Below are positions 50,671-58,980 of a stretch of DNA of 64,000 bases, one piece after another. Origin of the DNA: Telluribacter roseus (GTDB taxonomy: Bacteria > Bacteroidota > Bacteroidia > Cytophagales > Spirosomataceae); assembly GCF_017355915.2 (NCBI RefSeq), contig NZ_JAFEUV020000018.1, positions 39,726 through 103,725 on the forward strand, given 5' to 3'. Position 1 is the stretch's first letter. Each line of letters begins with the position of its first letter. Below the pieces are notes generated by a model. The model worked only from the letters and a program-made list of their open reading frames with translations. It did no database searches and was not told the DNA's origin. Both the position numbers and the translations under genes were made by a program.

Positions 50671-50773
50671 CGGGAATTTTCAACCTTATTTTCCAAATGT
50701 ACTCTCTTCTAAGAGGCTTTTCATTGGGAGGATGGAGGAAGTAAAACGGACTCATATACCAATTGTACATACA

Positions 50774-53434
50774 ATGACCTCGCATCAGATCCGACAGGCT
50801 TTTCTTGATTTTTTCCGCAGCAAAGAACACATCATTGTCCCCTCGGCTCCGCTGGTAGCCAAGAACGACCCCACCCTTATGTTCAACAACTCGGGGATGG
50901 CGCAGTTCAAGGACTTCTTTCTGGGAAATGGTACTCCTCCTTCGCGTCGTATTGCCGATACCCAGAAGTGTCTGCGGGTATCCGGTAAGCACAACGACCT
51001 CGAAGAAGTAGGCTTTGATACCTACCACCACACCATGTTTGAGATGCTGGGCAACTGGTCGTTTGGTGACTACTTCAAGAAAGAGGCCATTACCTGGGCG
51101 TGGGAGCTGCTGACTGACGTGTACCAGCTACCCAAAGACCGCCTGTACGTATCGGTATTTGAAGGAAATGAGCAGGAAGGCGTAGCCTTCGACCAGGAGG
51201 CCTGGGACCTGTGGAAGCCTATTGTTGGGGAAGATCGGATCATACTGGGTAATAAGAAGGATAATTTCTGGGAAATGGGTGATACCGGCCCCTGCGGTCC
51301 CTGTTCGGAGATCCACGTGGACCTGCGCTCACCGGAAGAAGTAGAGCGGGTACCGGGTAAAGAGCTCGTTAACCGCGATCACCCACAGGTAGTAGAGATC
51401 TGGAACCTGGTATTCATGCAGTTTGAGCGCAAGGCCGACGGCTCGCTCATCCCGCTCCCGGCCCGCCACGTTGATACGGGAATGGGCTTCGAGCGTCTGT
51501 GTATGGCCATTCAGCAGAAGACCTCCAACTACGACACCGACGTATTCCAGAATACCATTAAAGTACTGGAAGAACTATCCGGTAAGACCTACAGCCAGGA
51601 GGAAAACAACAGCAACCGGATGTCCAACGTGGCCATGCGGGTAATCGCTGACCATATCCGGGCCGTATCATTTGCCATTACCGATGGACAGCTTCCTTCC
51701 AACGTAAAGGCAGGCTACGTGATCCGCCGCATCCTGCGCCGCGCGGTACGCTACGGCTACTCGTACCTGGGCTTCACCGAGCCTTTCCTGAACCGCCTCA
51801 TCCCTACCCTGGCCGAGCAGTTCAAGGATGTATTCCCCGAGCTGAAAGCGCAGGAGGAGTTTGTGTCGCGGGTGATCCTGGAAGAAGAAAAGAGCTTCCT
51901 CCGCACCCTGGAGGCTGGTCTGAAGCGTCTGGATATGATTACAGCGGGTTTGGCCGAGAAAGGCCAGAATACCCTGCCGGGTGATGCCGTGTTTGAATTG
52001 AGCGATACCTTCGGGTTCCCGGTAGATCTTACGGCGCTGATCGCCCGTGAAAACGGATTTAAGATCGACGAGGAAGGATTCCAGAAGGCACTGGCCGAGC
52101 AGAAGGCCCGCTCCCGCACCGACGCCGCCAAGGAAGCCACCGACTGGGTGGAACTGCGCGAATCAGAAGGCGTGGAGTTCCTGGGTTACGACTTCACCGA
52201 GACCCAAAGCTACATCGTGAAGTACCGCAAGGTGAAGGTAAAGGCTGGCGAAGAGTACCACATCGTACTGGACCGTACACCTTTCTACGCCGAAATGGGT
52301 GGTCAGGTAGGTGACAAGGGAGTACTGGAGTTTGAGGTAAACGGTCAGAAAAAAACTATACATATAGTAGATACCCGCAAGGAGAACGACCTCTTTGTGC
52401 ATATCTCGCAGGATAAAAACATTGACGAAGCCTTACAACAGGCCGATGTAGTGACGGCCCGTATTGACGAGGCCCGTCGCCGCAAGATCATGGCCAACCA
52501 CACGGCTACGCACCTGATGCTGTCATCCATGCGTCAGGTACTCGGAAGCCACATATCTCAGAAAGGCTCATACCTCAACGACGAAGTACTTCGCTTTGAC
52601 TTCTCCCACTTCTCTAAAGTAACGGACGAAGAGCTGAAGCAGATCGAAGATATAGTGAATGAAAAGATCCGTCAGAATATACCTCTGGATGAGAAGCGTA
52701 ATGTACCCATTCAGCAGGCGCTGGACATGGGCGCTACGGCTACCTTCGGTGAGAAGTACGGCGACTTTGTGCGGGTGATCACATTCGATCCGGCTTTCTC
52801 GCTGGAATTGTGTGGAGGTACCCACATACCGTCAACCGGTGAGATTGGTCTCTTCAAGTTCACGACCGAAGGATCGGTATCGGCCGGGGTACGTCGGGTG
52901 GAAGCCATCACGGGAGAAAAAGCCCTGGAACTGATGCGTCAGCAGGAAGAAACGCTGAACCGCCTGAAAGACCTGCTCAAAGCTCCTAAGGACTTGGTGA
53001 AGGCAGTGGAAAGCCTGCAGGAAGAACGCAACGCTCTGCAGAAGCGCATTGAGGCTCTCGAAAATGAAAAAGTACAGGCTCTGAAGGAGCAGCTGACCGG
53101 CAAGGTACAGACCAGGGATGGATACAGCCTGCTGGTGGAGCGGGTAGAGGTACCTCATGTAGATGCCCTGAAGCAACTGTCGTACGAGCTGCGCCAGCAG
53201 GTCGACAACCTGGTAGCCGTACTGGGTACCGAGCTGAACGGCAAACCCCAACTGTCGGTATACATAGCGGAAGAACTGGTGAAGGAGAAGCAGCTGAATG
53301 CCGGTCAGATCGTGAAAGAGCTGGCGAAAGAAATACGCGGTGGCGGAGGTGGTCAGCCTTTCTTCGCTACGGCGGGAGGCTCTAACCCCGAAGGACTGGA
53401 TCAGGCCCTGGAAAAAGCCAGAGGCTTATTCTAA
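50774..53434 (+). CDS. alaS: Alanine-tRNA ligase
   Basis: The start at 50774 (MTSHQIRQAFLDFFRSKEH) matches AlaRS proteins, giving 886 residues. An in-frame ATG at 50732 would add 14 residues and is less likely. The class II catalytic core is intact (TLMFNNSGMAQFKDFFLG; DTGMGFERL). The editing domain has the zinc motif HTATH and the CGGTH pair (coordinates 52811-52825), and the C-Ala domain follows after a coiled coil. It charges tRNA-Ala and edits Ser/Gly mischarging. It is essential, single-copy in most genomes. Its intrinsic terminator follows at 53457. Confidence 0.97.
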   Translation: MTSHQIRQAFLDFFRSKEHIIVPSAPLVAKNDPTLMFNNSGMAQFKDFFLGNGTPPSRRIADTQKCLRVSGKHNDLEEVGFDTYHHTMFEMLGNWSFGDYFKKEAITWAWELLTDVYQLPKDRLYVSVFEGNEQEGVAFDQEAWDLWKPIVGEDRIILGNKKDNFWEMGDTGPCGPCSEIHVDLRSPEEVERVPGKELVNRDHPQVVEIWNLVFMQFERKADGSLIPLPARHVDTGMGFERLCMAIQQKTSNYDTDVFQNTIKVLEELSGKTYSQEENNSNRMSNVAMRVIADHIRAVSFAITDGQLPSNVKAGYVIRRILRRAVRYGYSYLGFTEPFLNRLIPTLAEQFKDVFPELKAQEEFVSRVILEEEKSFLRTLEAGLKRLDMITAGLAEKGQNTLPGDAVFELSDTFGFPVDLTALIARENGFKIDEEGFQKALAEQKARSRTDAAKEATDWVELRESEGVEFLGYDFTETQSYIVKYRKVKVKAGEEYHIVLDRTPFYAEMGGQVGDKGVLEFEVNGQKKTIHIVDTRKENDLFVHISQDKNIDEALQQADVVTARIDEARRRKIMANHTATHLMLSSMRQVLGSHISQKGSYLNDEVLRFDFSHFSKVTDEELKQIEDIVNEKIRQNIPLDEKRNVPIQQALDMGATATFGEKYGDFVRVITFDPAFSLELCGGTHIPSTGEIGLFKFTTEGSVSAGVRRVEAITGEKALELMRQQEETLNRLKDLLKAPKDLVKAVESLQEERNALQKRIEALENEKVQALKEQLTGKVQTRDGYSLLVERVEVPHVDALKQLSYELRQQVDNLVAVLGTELNGKPQLSVYIAEELVKEKQLNAGQIVKELAKEIRGGGGGQPFFATAGGSNPEGLDQALEKARGLF

Positions 53435-53456
53435 AAACTTGGACTTTACATCCACC

Positions 53457-53492
53457 AAAAGCGCAGCTTTATCTATATAAGGCTGTGCTTTT
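53457..53492 (+). terminator. Intrinsic terminator after alaS
   Basis: An 11-bp stem AAAAGCGCAGC/GCTGTGCTTTT (one G-T wobble) is followed by T. Confidence 0.85.
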
Positions 53493-53719
53493 TGTATTAT
53501 TTGACCATAGCGTAATTCCTCATACCAGTTGTACTTACTATCCTTTTTGTAGATAATCTACCACAACTATTCTACTCCAGCTCTTCAAGGAATAGATGCC
53601 TCTATACACACAACTACCTGTATATCAATTAATTATTATTTAAATGCAGCTTCATCAACTTCTCAGGAATGTATTTTGAACCTCGATCTGTAAACGTCGC
53701 CGTAACAGGTATTGAGATT

Positions 53720-53905
53720 ATGAACGCAAAACAACTTTTCGCAATCGTGCTGACTATCCTTGGGATCGGGGCTCTGGTCTATACCGCTATCCAGATCCTT
53801 GATAATCGCTCGGATAGTTTCAAGAATTTAATGGTATTCGGAATTCTTGGGTTTATCTTTTTCTCGTCGGGAGTTAAGCTCCTGCGTACTATGAGAGATA
53901 CGTAG
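53720..53905 (+). CDS. Two-helix membrane microprotein
   Basis: The ATG at 53720 gives 61 residues with two membrane helices: LFAIVLTILGIGALVYTAI and MVFGILGFIFFSSGVKLL, joined by a loop with NRSDSFKN. An upstream in-frame start at 53669 lacks support. I do not recognise a family name; such two-helix proteins are common in Cytophagales. It is 82 bp upstream of the outer-membrane protein gene and may share its transcript. Confidence 0.8.
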   Translation: MNAKQLFAIVLTILGIGALVYTAIQILDNRSDSFKNLMVFGILGFIFFSSGVKLLRTMRDT

Positions 53906-53987
53906 CAACTTCTTTTATTCACTTAAACATACACTCAGAAAATTGAAAACGACAGTTAATTTTCAACTAACTCATCCGACAACCGCT

Positions 53988-54629
53988 ATGAAAAAAATCA
54001 TCTTCTTATCAACCGCAATTTTGTTTTTTGCAGCTCAGGCAATGGCCCAGGAAAACATTTCCGTTGGACCTATGGTGGGCGTATCGATCTCGAACTTCCG
54101 GGGAGATATAGCCAATAACAACTGGAAGCCAGGTGTTACGGTGGGGGGATTCTTCAACTACAGCGCCGAAAGCGGATTCGGCTTTACCGGTAACGTGCTT
54201 TACACTCAATTGGGTGCCAAGACAAACAACAAATCAAACGAGATAAACCTGAACTACTTACAGGTACCTTTGCTACTGACCTATTACCTGGGCGAACGGG
54301 GTAATGCGGTACGTCCCAAACTGTTTATAGGTCCCAACCTCAACTTCCTGGTAGGTGCCAGAGATATAAATGGTAACAATATTAACGGCGACTCTAACAA
54401 CCGCGTGTACAATGGCTTCGATGTAGGAGCCACACTTGGTGCCGGATTGAACGTGCGCGTTGGTCAGAAATTGTGGCTGAACTCAGACGTACGTTACGGA
54501 CTTGGATTTTTGGATGTGACAAAAGTGGATCCCCGTGTATGGAAAAACCAAAACTGGGGTATTAATCTGGGACTCAGCTTCCCATTTGGTACGTATAGTT
54601 CACGTACGGGAACATTACAGACTAAGTAG
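53988..54629 (+). CDS. PorT-like outer-membrane beta-barrel protein
   Basis: The ATG at 53988 starts a signal peptide (MKKIIFLSTAILFFAAQAMAQ), giving 213 residues. The mature part (VGPMVGVSISNFRGD, GFGFTGNVLYTQLGAK, INLNYLQVPLLLTYYLGE, PKLFIGPNLNFLVGA) is an eight-strand barrel of the OMP_b-brl_2/PorT type. The C-terminal strand WGINLGLSFPFG fits. A TTG at 53943 is in frame but would precede the signal and is rejected. The function is unknown. Confidence 0.88.
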   Translation: MKKIIFLSTAILFFAAQAMAQENISVGPMVGVSISNFRGDIANNNWKPGVTVGGFFNYSAESGFGFTGNVLYTQLGAKTNNKSNEINLNYLQVPLLLTYYLGERGNAVRPKLFIGPNLNFLVGARDINGNNINGDSNNRVYNGFDVGATLGAGLNVRVGQKLWLNSDVRYGLGFLDVTKVDPRVWKNQNWGINLGLSFPFGTYSSRTGTLQTK

Positions 54630-54656
54630 TAATCAGAACAGTTCCCATCCTACAAA

Positions 54657-54680
54657 AGCAGGTACTTACAGGTACCTGCT
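54657..54680 (+). terminator. Intrinsic terminator
   Basis: AGCAGGTAC/GTACCTGCT stem followed by TTTTTTTATTT. Confidence 0.9.
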
Positions 54681-54848
54681 TTTTTTATTTCTCATACTTT
54701 CGTAATCGGCTACTGAACAGGAATCAAAGCCTGTACCTTCGGTTGCTCCCACCCATGGAGGCCGGACCTGACTACCCGTATCTGTAAAACAGAAAGAGTA
54801 CCCGCAATGCAGGTACCCTTTCTCACTATCCGTTCTATTATCATGATG

Positions 54849-54962
54849 TTATGCGTGCGTCATCATCTTCTTCGCAATCAGGATGCCCAGTCCCTGAGCA
54901 ATACAAGTACCTAGTTTGGAATCAGCCTGGTAGTAGGGAGTATGGCTGCGGTAGAGAATCCG
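54849..54962 (-). pseudogene. Possible remnant of a catalase C-terminus
   Basis: On the minus strand this stretch reads RILYRSHTPYYQADSKLG, then TCIAQGLGI, and stops 11 codons later. The pattern YxADxxxG-x3-A-x-GLGI resembles, from memory, the C-terminal end of monofunctional catalases. No heme-binding or catalytic parts are present upstream, so at most it is a relic. A catalase next to oxyR is a common arrangement, which is why I record it. Chance similarity is quite possible. Confidence 0.25.
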
Positions 54963-55086
54963 CTTGTGCCTACACCTGTCAACTCCCTTGGAACTGTCCG
55001 GCTCTCTTGTCTCCCTCCCCTGTACGATCCGTATCTGTAAGTACAATGATAGGCACACTAAACATATAACACAAACTGATAATTTC

Positions 55087-55094
55087 TATATTTG
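55087..55094 (+). promoter_or_regulatory. Bacteroidota -7 promoter element of oxyR
   Basis: TATATTTG matches TAnnTTTG and lies 21 nt before the ATG at 55116. Confidence 0.6.
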
Positions 55095-55095
55095 C

Positions 55096-55110
55096 ATAGA
55101 TAGTGTCTAT
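55096..55110. promoter_or_regulatory. OxyR-type operator half-site
   Basis: ATAG-N7-CTAT (55096-55099 and 55107-55110) matches the OxyR consensus repeat unit exactly and lies between the -7 box and the ATG of the oxyR-like gene. A partial second unit ends in CTAT at 55086-55089, spaced 6 instead of 7. This suggests autorepression. Confidence 0.6.
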
Positions 55111-55115
55111 AACAA

Positions 55116-56045
55116 ATGAATATACAGCAGTTAGAATACATAGTAGCTGTAGACCAGCACCGGCATTTTGTGCAGGCAGCTGACCAGTGCTGCGTCACCC
55201 AGCCTACCCTATCCATGATGATCAAAAAGCTGGAAGATGAGCTGAACGTAAAAATCTTTGACCGGACCAAGCAGCCCATCGTACCTACGGCCATTGGCCG
55301 GCAGATCATCGATCAGGCCCGGGTAGTCCTTCGCGAGGCCGGTAAGCTCAAGGAGATGGCTCAGCAGTACAACGGCGATCTATCGGGTGACCTTCGGGTA
55401 GGTATTATACCCACTATTGCCCCCTACCTGCTGCCGCTGTTTGTAAATACATTCACTGAGACCTACCCTCAGATCCGCCTCCACGTGTACGAGATGATCA
55501 CCGAGAAGATACTCTCCGAGCTGAAACACGGGAATATAGACGTGGGACTTATGGCTACCACCGCCGACGACAGCTCCCTGAGCGAGACCCTCCTGTATCA
55601 CGAGCGTTTCTATGTATATGTATCAGGAACCTCCGAACTTTATAAATCAAACTACATACTTCCCGAGGCCATTGACCCAAAAGAATTGTGGCTGCTGGAG
55701 GAAGGCCACTGCTTCCGTACCCAGATTCAGAAACTGTGCGAGCTACGGCAAAATAGTCAGTCGCAAAGCTTTCAGTACCGCTCGGGCAGCATCGAAACCC
55801 TCATCCGGATGGTGGATCGCAGCGGGGGGATCACCATATTACCCGAGATGGCCGTGATGGAACTTCCGGCTGACCGCCAGCCCAACATCCGCCATTTTCA
55901 GGCACCCGTGCCCGCCCGGCAGGTATGTATGGTCGTCAATCGCGAACAGGTCAAGAGCCATCTGATTGATGTACTGCGTACTACTATCATGAATATAGTA
56001 CCCGATTCACTACGTAACCAGGCGGATGACGTGGCGGTACTTTGA
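55116..56045 (+). CDS. oxyR: OxyR-family peroxide-sensing LysR regulator
   Basis: The 309-residue protein has the LysR helix-turn-helix (MNIQQLEYIVAVDQHRHFVQ, VTQPTLSMMIKKLEDEL) and an OxyR-type sensor domain. The redox cysteines C199 and C208 occur in EEGHCFRTQIQKLCEL, at the same residue numbers and spacing as E. coli OxyR. Hydrogen peroxide would oxidise them to a disulfide and switch on defence genes. No catalase, ahpC or dps gene is adjacent in the window, so its targets lie elsewhere. Confidence 0.93.
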   Translation: MNIQQLEYIVAVDQHRHFVQAADQCCVTQPTLSMMIKKLEDELNVKIFDRTKQPIVPTAIGRQIIDQARVVLREAGKLKEMAQQYNGDLSGDLRVGIIPTIAPYLLPLFVNTFTETYPQIRLHVYEMITEKILSELKHGNIDVGLMATTADDSSLSETLLYHERFYVYVSGTSELYKSNYILPEAIDPKELWLLEEGHCFRTQIQKLCELRQNSQSQSFQYRSGSIETLIRMVDRSGGITILPEMAVMELPADRQPNIRHFQAPVPARQVCMVVNREQVKSHLIDVLRTTIMNIVPDSLRNQADDVAVL

Positions 56046-56056
56046 TCGTAGTATAG

Positions 56057-56064
56057 TAGATTTG
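56057..56064 (+). promoter_or_regulatory. -7 promoter element
   Basis: TAGATTTG matches TAnnTTTG, 31 nt before the next ATG at 56095 and 12 nt after the oxyR stop. Confidence 0.5.
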
Positions 56065-56094
56065 CCGCATATAACATACTCATACACATCCTCT

Positions 56095-56934
56095 ATGTCC
56101 ACCACACTCACAGTCCCCATTCCCACCGTTCACCTGTTCCCCGAACTGGACCGGCTACTGATCCAGCTACTCCGGTCACTTACGCCCGATGACTGGCAAA
56201 AGCCTACCATTGCCCGCCTCTGGAAAGTAAAGGACATAGCGGCTCACCTGCTCGACGGTAACATCCGTATGCTAGGGGCACGGGACGGGTACTTTGGCGA
56301 GCAGCCGGACTCCATCAACTCCTACCAGGACCTGGTCAACTACCTCAACCAGCTCAATGCCGACTGGGTCAAAGCGAGCCGCCGGATGAGTCCGCCCGTG
56401 TTGACTCAGCTCCTGGAGCTTACCGGCCAGCAATGCTCAGAGTACCTCACTACCCTTGACCCGATGGCTCCGGCCTTGTTTTCGGTAGCCTGGGCGGGCG
56501 AGCAGCAGTCGGCCAACTGGTTTCATGTAGCCCGCGAGTATACCGAGAAGTGGCACCACCAGCAGCAGATCCGGGAGGCCGTTGGCAAGCCCGGTCTCAT
56601 GACCCGCGAGCTATTCTATCCGTTTATCGATACGTTCATGCGCGGACTGCCGCACACCTATCGCCATACTGCCGCCGCCCCGGGTACTACCATCAAGATT
56701 ACGATTACAACAGACATCGGCGGCGACTGGTACCTGGTACGTATTGACGAGCAGTGGCAGCTCAGCCAGGAGCCTACCACTTCACCCGATGCAGAGATAC
56801 TCATTGCCCCTGACGTAGCCTGGAAGCTGTTCACGAAGGGACTCTCCCCCGACTCCGCCCGGACTCAGGTCGTAATCAACGGCAATACCACACTAGGAGA
56901 AACGGCTCTATCCATGGTCGCGGTGATGGCCTGA
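56095..56934 (+). CDS. Maleylpyruvate-isomerase-like DinB-superfamily protein
   Basis: The start at 56095 (MSTTLTVPIPTVHLFPELDR) gives 279 residues. An in-frame start at 56026 overlaps oxyR and is less likely. The N-terminal four-helix bundle has the metal-binding His residues of the MDMPI/DinB group (VKDIAAHLLDGNIRML; YTEKWHHQQQIREAVGKPG). The C-terminal half is a small alpha/beta domain (GNTTLGETALSMVAVM) as in sterol-carrier-like MDMPI C-terminal regions. These use a low-molecular-weight thiol; the reaction here is unknown. Confidence 0.85.
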   Translation: MSTTLTVPIPTVHLFPELDRLLIQLLRSLTPDDWQKPTIARLWKVKDIAAHLLDGNIRMLGARDGYFGEQPDSINSYQDLVNYLNQLNADWVKASRRMSPPVLTQLLELTGQQCSEYLTTLDPMAPALFSVAWAGEQQSANWFHVAREYTEKWHHQQQIREAVGKPGLMTRELFYPFIDTFMRGLPHTYRHTAAAPGTTIKITITTDIGGDWYLVRIDEQWQLSQEPTTSPDAEILIAPDVAWKLFTKGLSPDSARTQVVINGNTTLGETALSMVAVMA

Positions 56935-57086
56935 TCGGGCTGTACATATAATCATATGCATACATTCCGCTAAATCCTTTGAAACAAATCAGTTAAAAGA
57001 TTTGTACTCCTCTCAAACCAAGGTTAGAAGGCGGGTCATAGCACATCTGCAAATCAACTGCAGGTAAGACCTATAATTATGGAGCC

Positions 57087-57923
57087 ATGTTGTCGGAGAC
57101 GGAGAAGCTGATTAGTAGAGAATTATTTATAAAACGAACCGCCCAGATTGGCCTTATCGCCAATGGCCTCGTGTATACATTGATAGGGATCATCACTTTT
57201 GGGGCTGCGTTTGGATTCAGCTATCATCAGGGAGGTCGTTTTCAGGTACTCGACTGGCTGTACCAGCTCCCCTACGGACCGGGTATCCTGGGTATGGTAA
57301 CCGTAGGGTTGCTGTGCTACGCGGCCTGGCGTTTTGTGCAGGGCATCATGGATACCGAAAAAAACGGCAAAACGCTGATGGGCCTGGCCAACCGCTTTGG
57401 GTTTCTGGTCACGGGCTTTGTGTACATAGCCTTTGCCTACTATGCCATACGGCTTACCGCGGGGCTTGCCATTGATGAAGAAACGCAGATTACCAGAAAA
57501 ACCGTAGCGGAAACACTACTCATGCAGCCCAATGGTCGCTGGTTGCTGGGAGCCATTGCCGTAGGTACCATGTGTGTAGGCGTATTTCAGGCGTATCATG
57601 CCCTATCAGGCGGGTACCGCAAACATGTGGAAGAGTGCCGGCTCCGGGAGGAGAACAAAACCATTCTGATCAAGACCGGCTTCTGGGGGTTTATAGCCGT
57701 AGGAATAGTGTGGCTGCTGCTGGGATATATGCTACTTAGATCAGCCATCTACTTCAATCCGACCGAAGCCGGAAATGATACCTCTGCTTTTTATTTCGTG
57801 GAATACTCCTTCGGCTCAGGTATCGGCTCGGTTATGCTGGGGCTGATCGCCGTCGGATTGCTGTGCTTTGGGCTCTTCAATTTTGTCAGGGCGCAGTACG
57901 AGTACATCAAGACCCCGGAATAG
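57087..57923 (+). CDS. DUF1206 membrane protein (tandem copy 1)
   Basis: The 278-residue protein contains three tandem DUF1206 repeats of about 80 residues, each with two membrane helices: GLIANGLVYTLIGIITFGAA, NRFGFLVTGFVYIAFAYYA and TGFWGFIAVGIVWLLLGYML. No signal peptide precedes them. The function is unknown; the family is common in stress-tolerant bacteria. It shares clear similarity along its length with the gene at 58046 (HVEECRL/NIEESRL; GIIxVGLLCxG patterns), so the two are tandem paralogues of equal length. Confidence 0.88.
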   Translation: MLSETEKLISRELFIKRTAQIGLIANGLVYTLIGIITFGAAFGFSYHQGGRFQVLDWLYQLPYGPGILGMVTVGLLCYAAWRFVQGIMDTEKNGKTLMGLANRFGFLVTGFVYIAFAYYAIRLTAGLAIDEETQITRKTVAETLLMQPNGRWLLGAIAVGTMCVGVFQAYHALSGGYRKHVEECRLREENKTILIKTGFWGFIAVGIVWLLLGYMLLRSAIYFNPTEAGNDTSAFYFVEYSFGSGIGSVMLGLIAVGLLCFGLFNFVRAQYEYIKTPE

Positions 57924-58045
57924 CTTCCGGCACTGCCCTATCGGGCTGCCATTGGCTGGAATAGTTTTGGTATAGGTACTGTAGCAGGAAGCTAACTCAC
58001 TCCCTGCATCTACCTAAACTACTAACTTCTAAATCTAAATCAGCA

Positions 58046-58882
58046 ATGGCTTACACTACGCTTAACACGCCTTCCAAGGATCAATGGATTGAAGGAGCAG
58101 CCCGGGCCGGACTCACCGCTAAAGGTATCGTATATACGCTGGTTGGTATACTTACCTTTACTACCGCTTTTAAAATGAGTAATGCCAATGTTGAGGGAGG
58201 CAAATCCCAGATATTTCAGTGGATCCAGGACCAGCCCTTTGGCCAGATACTCCTGGGTATTACTACGGTGGGGCTGCTTTGTTATACAGTCTGGCGATTG
58301 ATCGAAGCTATCAAAGATACCGAACACAAAGGCTCTGATGCCAAGGGCTTATCGCGTCGGGCTACCTACCTGTCGAGTGCGGTGGTATACGGTAGCCTTA
58401 CCTTCTACGCCGCCAAAATGCTACTGGGCAGCGGTGGCAACTCAGGTGGAGGCGGTGGTGATGATACCCGCCAGACCGTAGCCCAGAAGCTGCTCGAACA
58501 ACCTATGGGTCAGTGGCTGGTAGGCCTGGTAGCTGTGGGTACTATGGCCATCGGAGCCTATCAGATCTACCGGGCCATGTCGGACAAGTACCGGAAGAAC
58601 ATCGAAGAATCCCGGCTGGACAACAATATCAAGCAGACGATGATTGAGGCTGGCAAACTGGGCTACATAGCCCGGGGCATTGTGTGGCTGATCATTGGGT
58701 ACCTCTTTCTACAGGCAGCCATCGAATCCGATTCCAGTGAGGCCGGTGGTACTACCTCGGCGTTCAAATTTCTGGAAAATGAGTACGGTTCGTGGATACT
58801 AGGTATCATTGCTATTGGGTTGGTATGCTACGGTATGTTCATGTTTGTAAGGGCCCGCTACGAACCTATCAGTACCCGCTAA
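58046..58882 (+). CDS. DUF1206 membrane protein (tandem copy 2)
   Basis: The 278-residue protein has the same three-repeat, six-helix layout as the gene upstream. Hallmarks are ARAGLTAKGIVYTLVGILTF, GLSRRATYLSSAVVYGSLTF and AGKLGYIARGIVWLIIGYLF. The Gly-rich stretch GGNSGGGGGDDTRQ at about 132-145 is unique to this copy. Both copies have 278 residues. The 122-bp gap has a possible small hairpin but no T-run, so co-transcription is possible. Confidence 0.88.
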   Translation: MAYTTLNTPSKDQWIEGAARAGLTAKGIVYTLVGILTFTTAFKMSNANVEGGKSQIFQWIQDQPFGQILLGITTVGLLCYTVWRLIEAIKDTEHKGSDAKGLSRRATYLSSAVVYGSLTFYAAKMLLGSGGNSGGGGGDDTRQTVAQKLLEQPMGQWLVGLVAVGTMAIGAYQIYRAMSDKYRKNIEESRLDNNIKQTMIEAGKLGYIARGIVWLIIGYLFLQAAIESDSSEAGGTTSAFKFLENEYGSWILGIIAIGLVCYGMFMFVRARYEPISTR

Positions 58883-58950
58883 CAAACCAGTCGGTGCCTG
58901 TACAGCCAGATATAAATTGGATTTCTGCCTGCACTTGCTACGGGAAAAGG

Positions 58951-58958
58951 TACCTTTG
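58951..58958 (+). promoter_or_regulatory. Bacteroidota -7 promoter element
   Basis: TACCTTTG matches TAnnTTTG exactly, 22 nt before the helicase ATG at 58981. Confidence 0.65.
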
Positions 58959-58980
58959 TGGATATTAACGTAGCTTACCC

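Larger units (their letters stand above)
54681..55115. other. Intergenic region before oxyR
   Basis: This region has no intact gene. It contains a weak GTACC-type hairpin near 54797-54815, the possible catalase relic on the minus strand (54849-54962), and the oxyR promoter with its ATAG-N7-CTAT site. Confidence 0.55.

Noticed and set aside
50732..50773. Upstream ATG for alaS
   Set aside because: Adds 14 residues not found at the start of alanine-tRNA ligases; the inner ATG matches the family.
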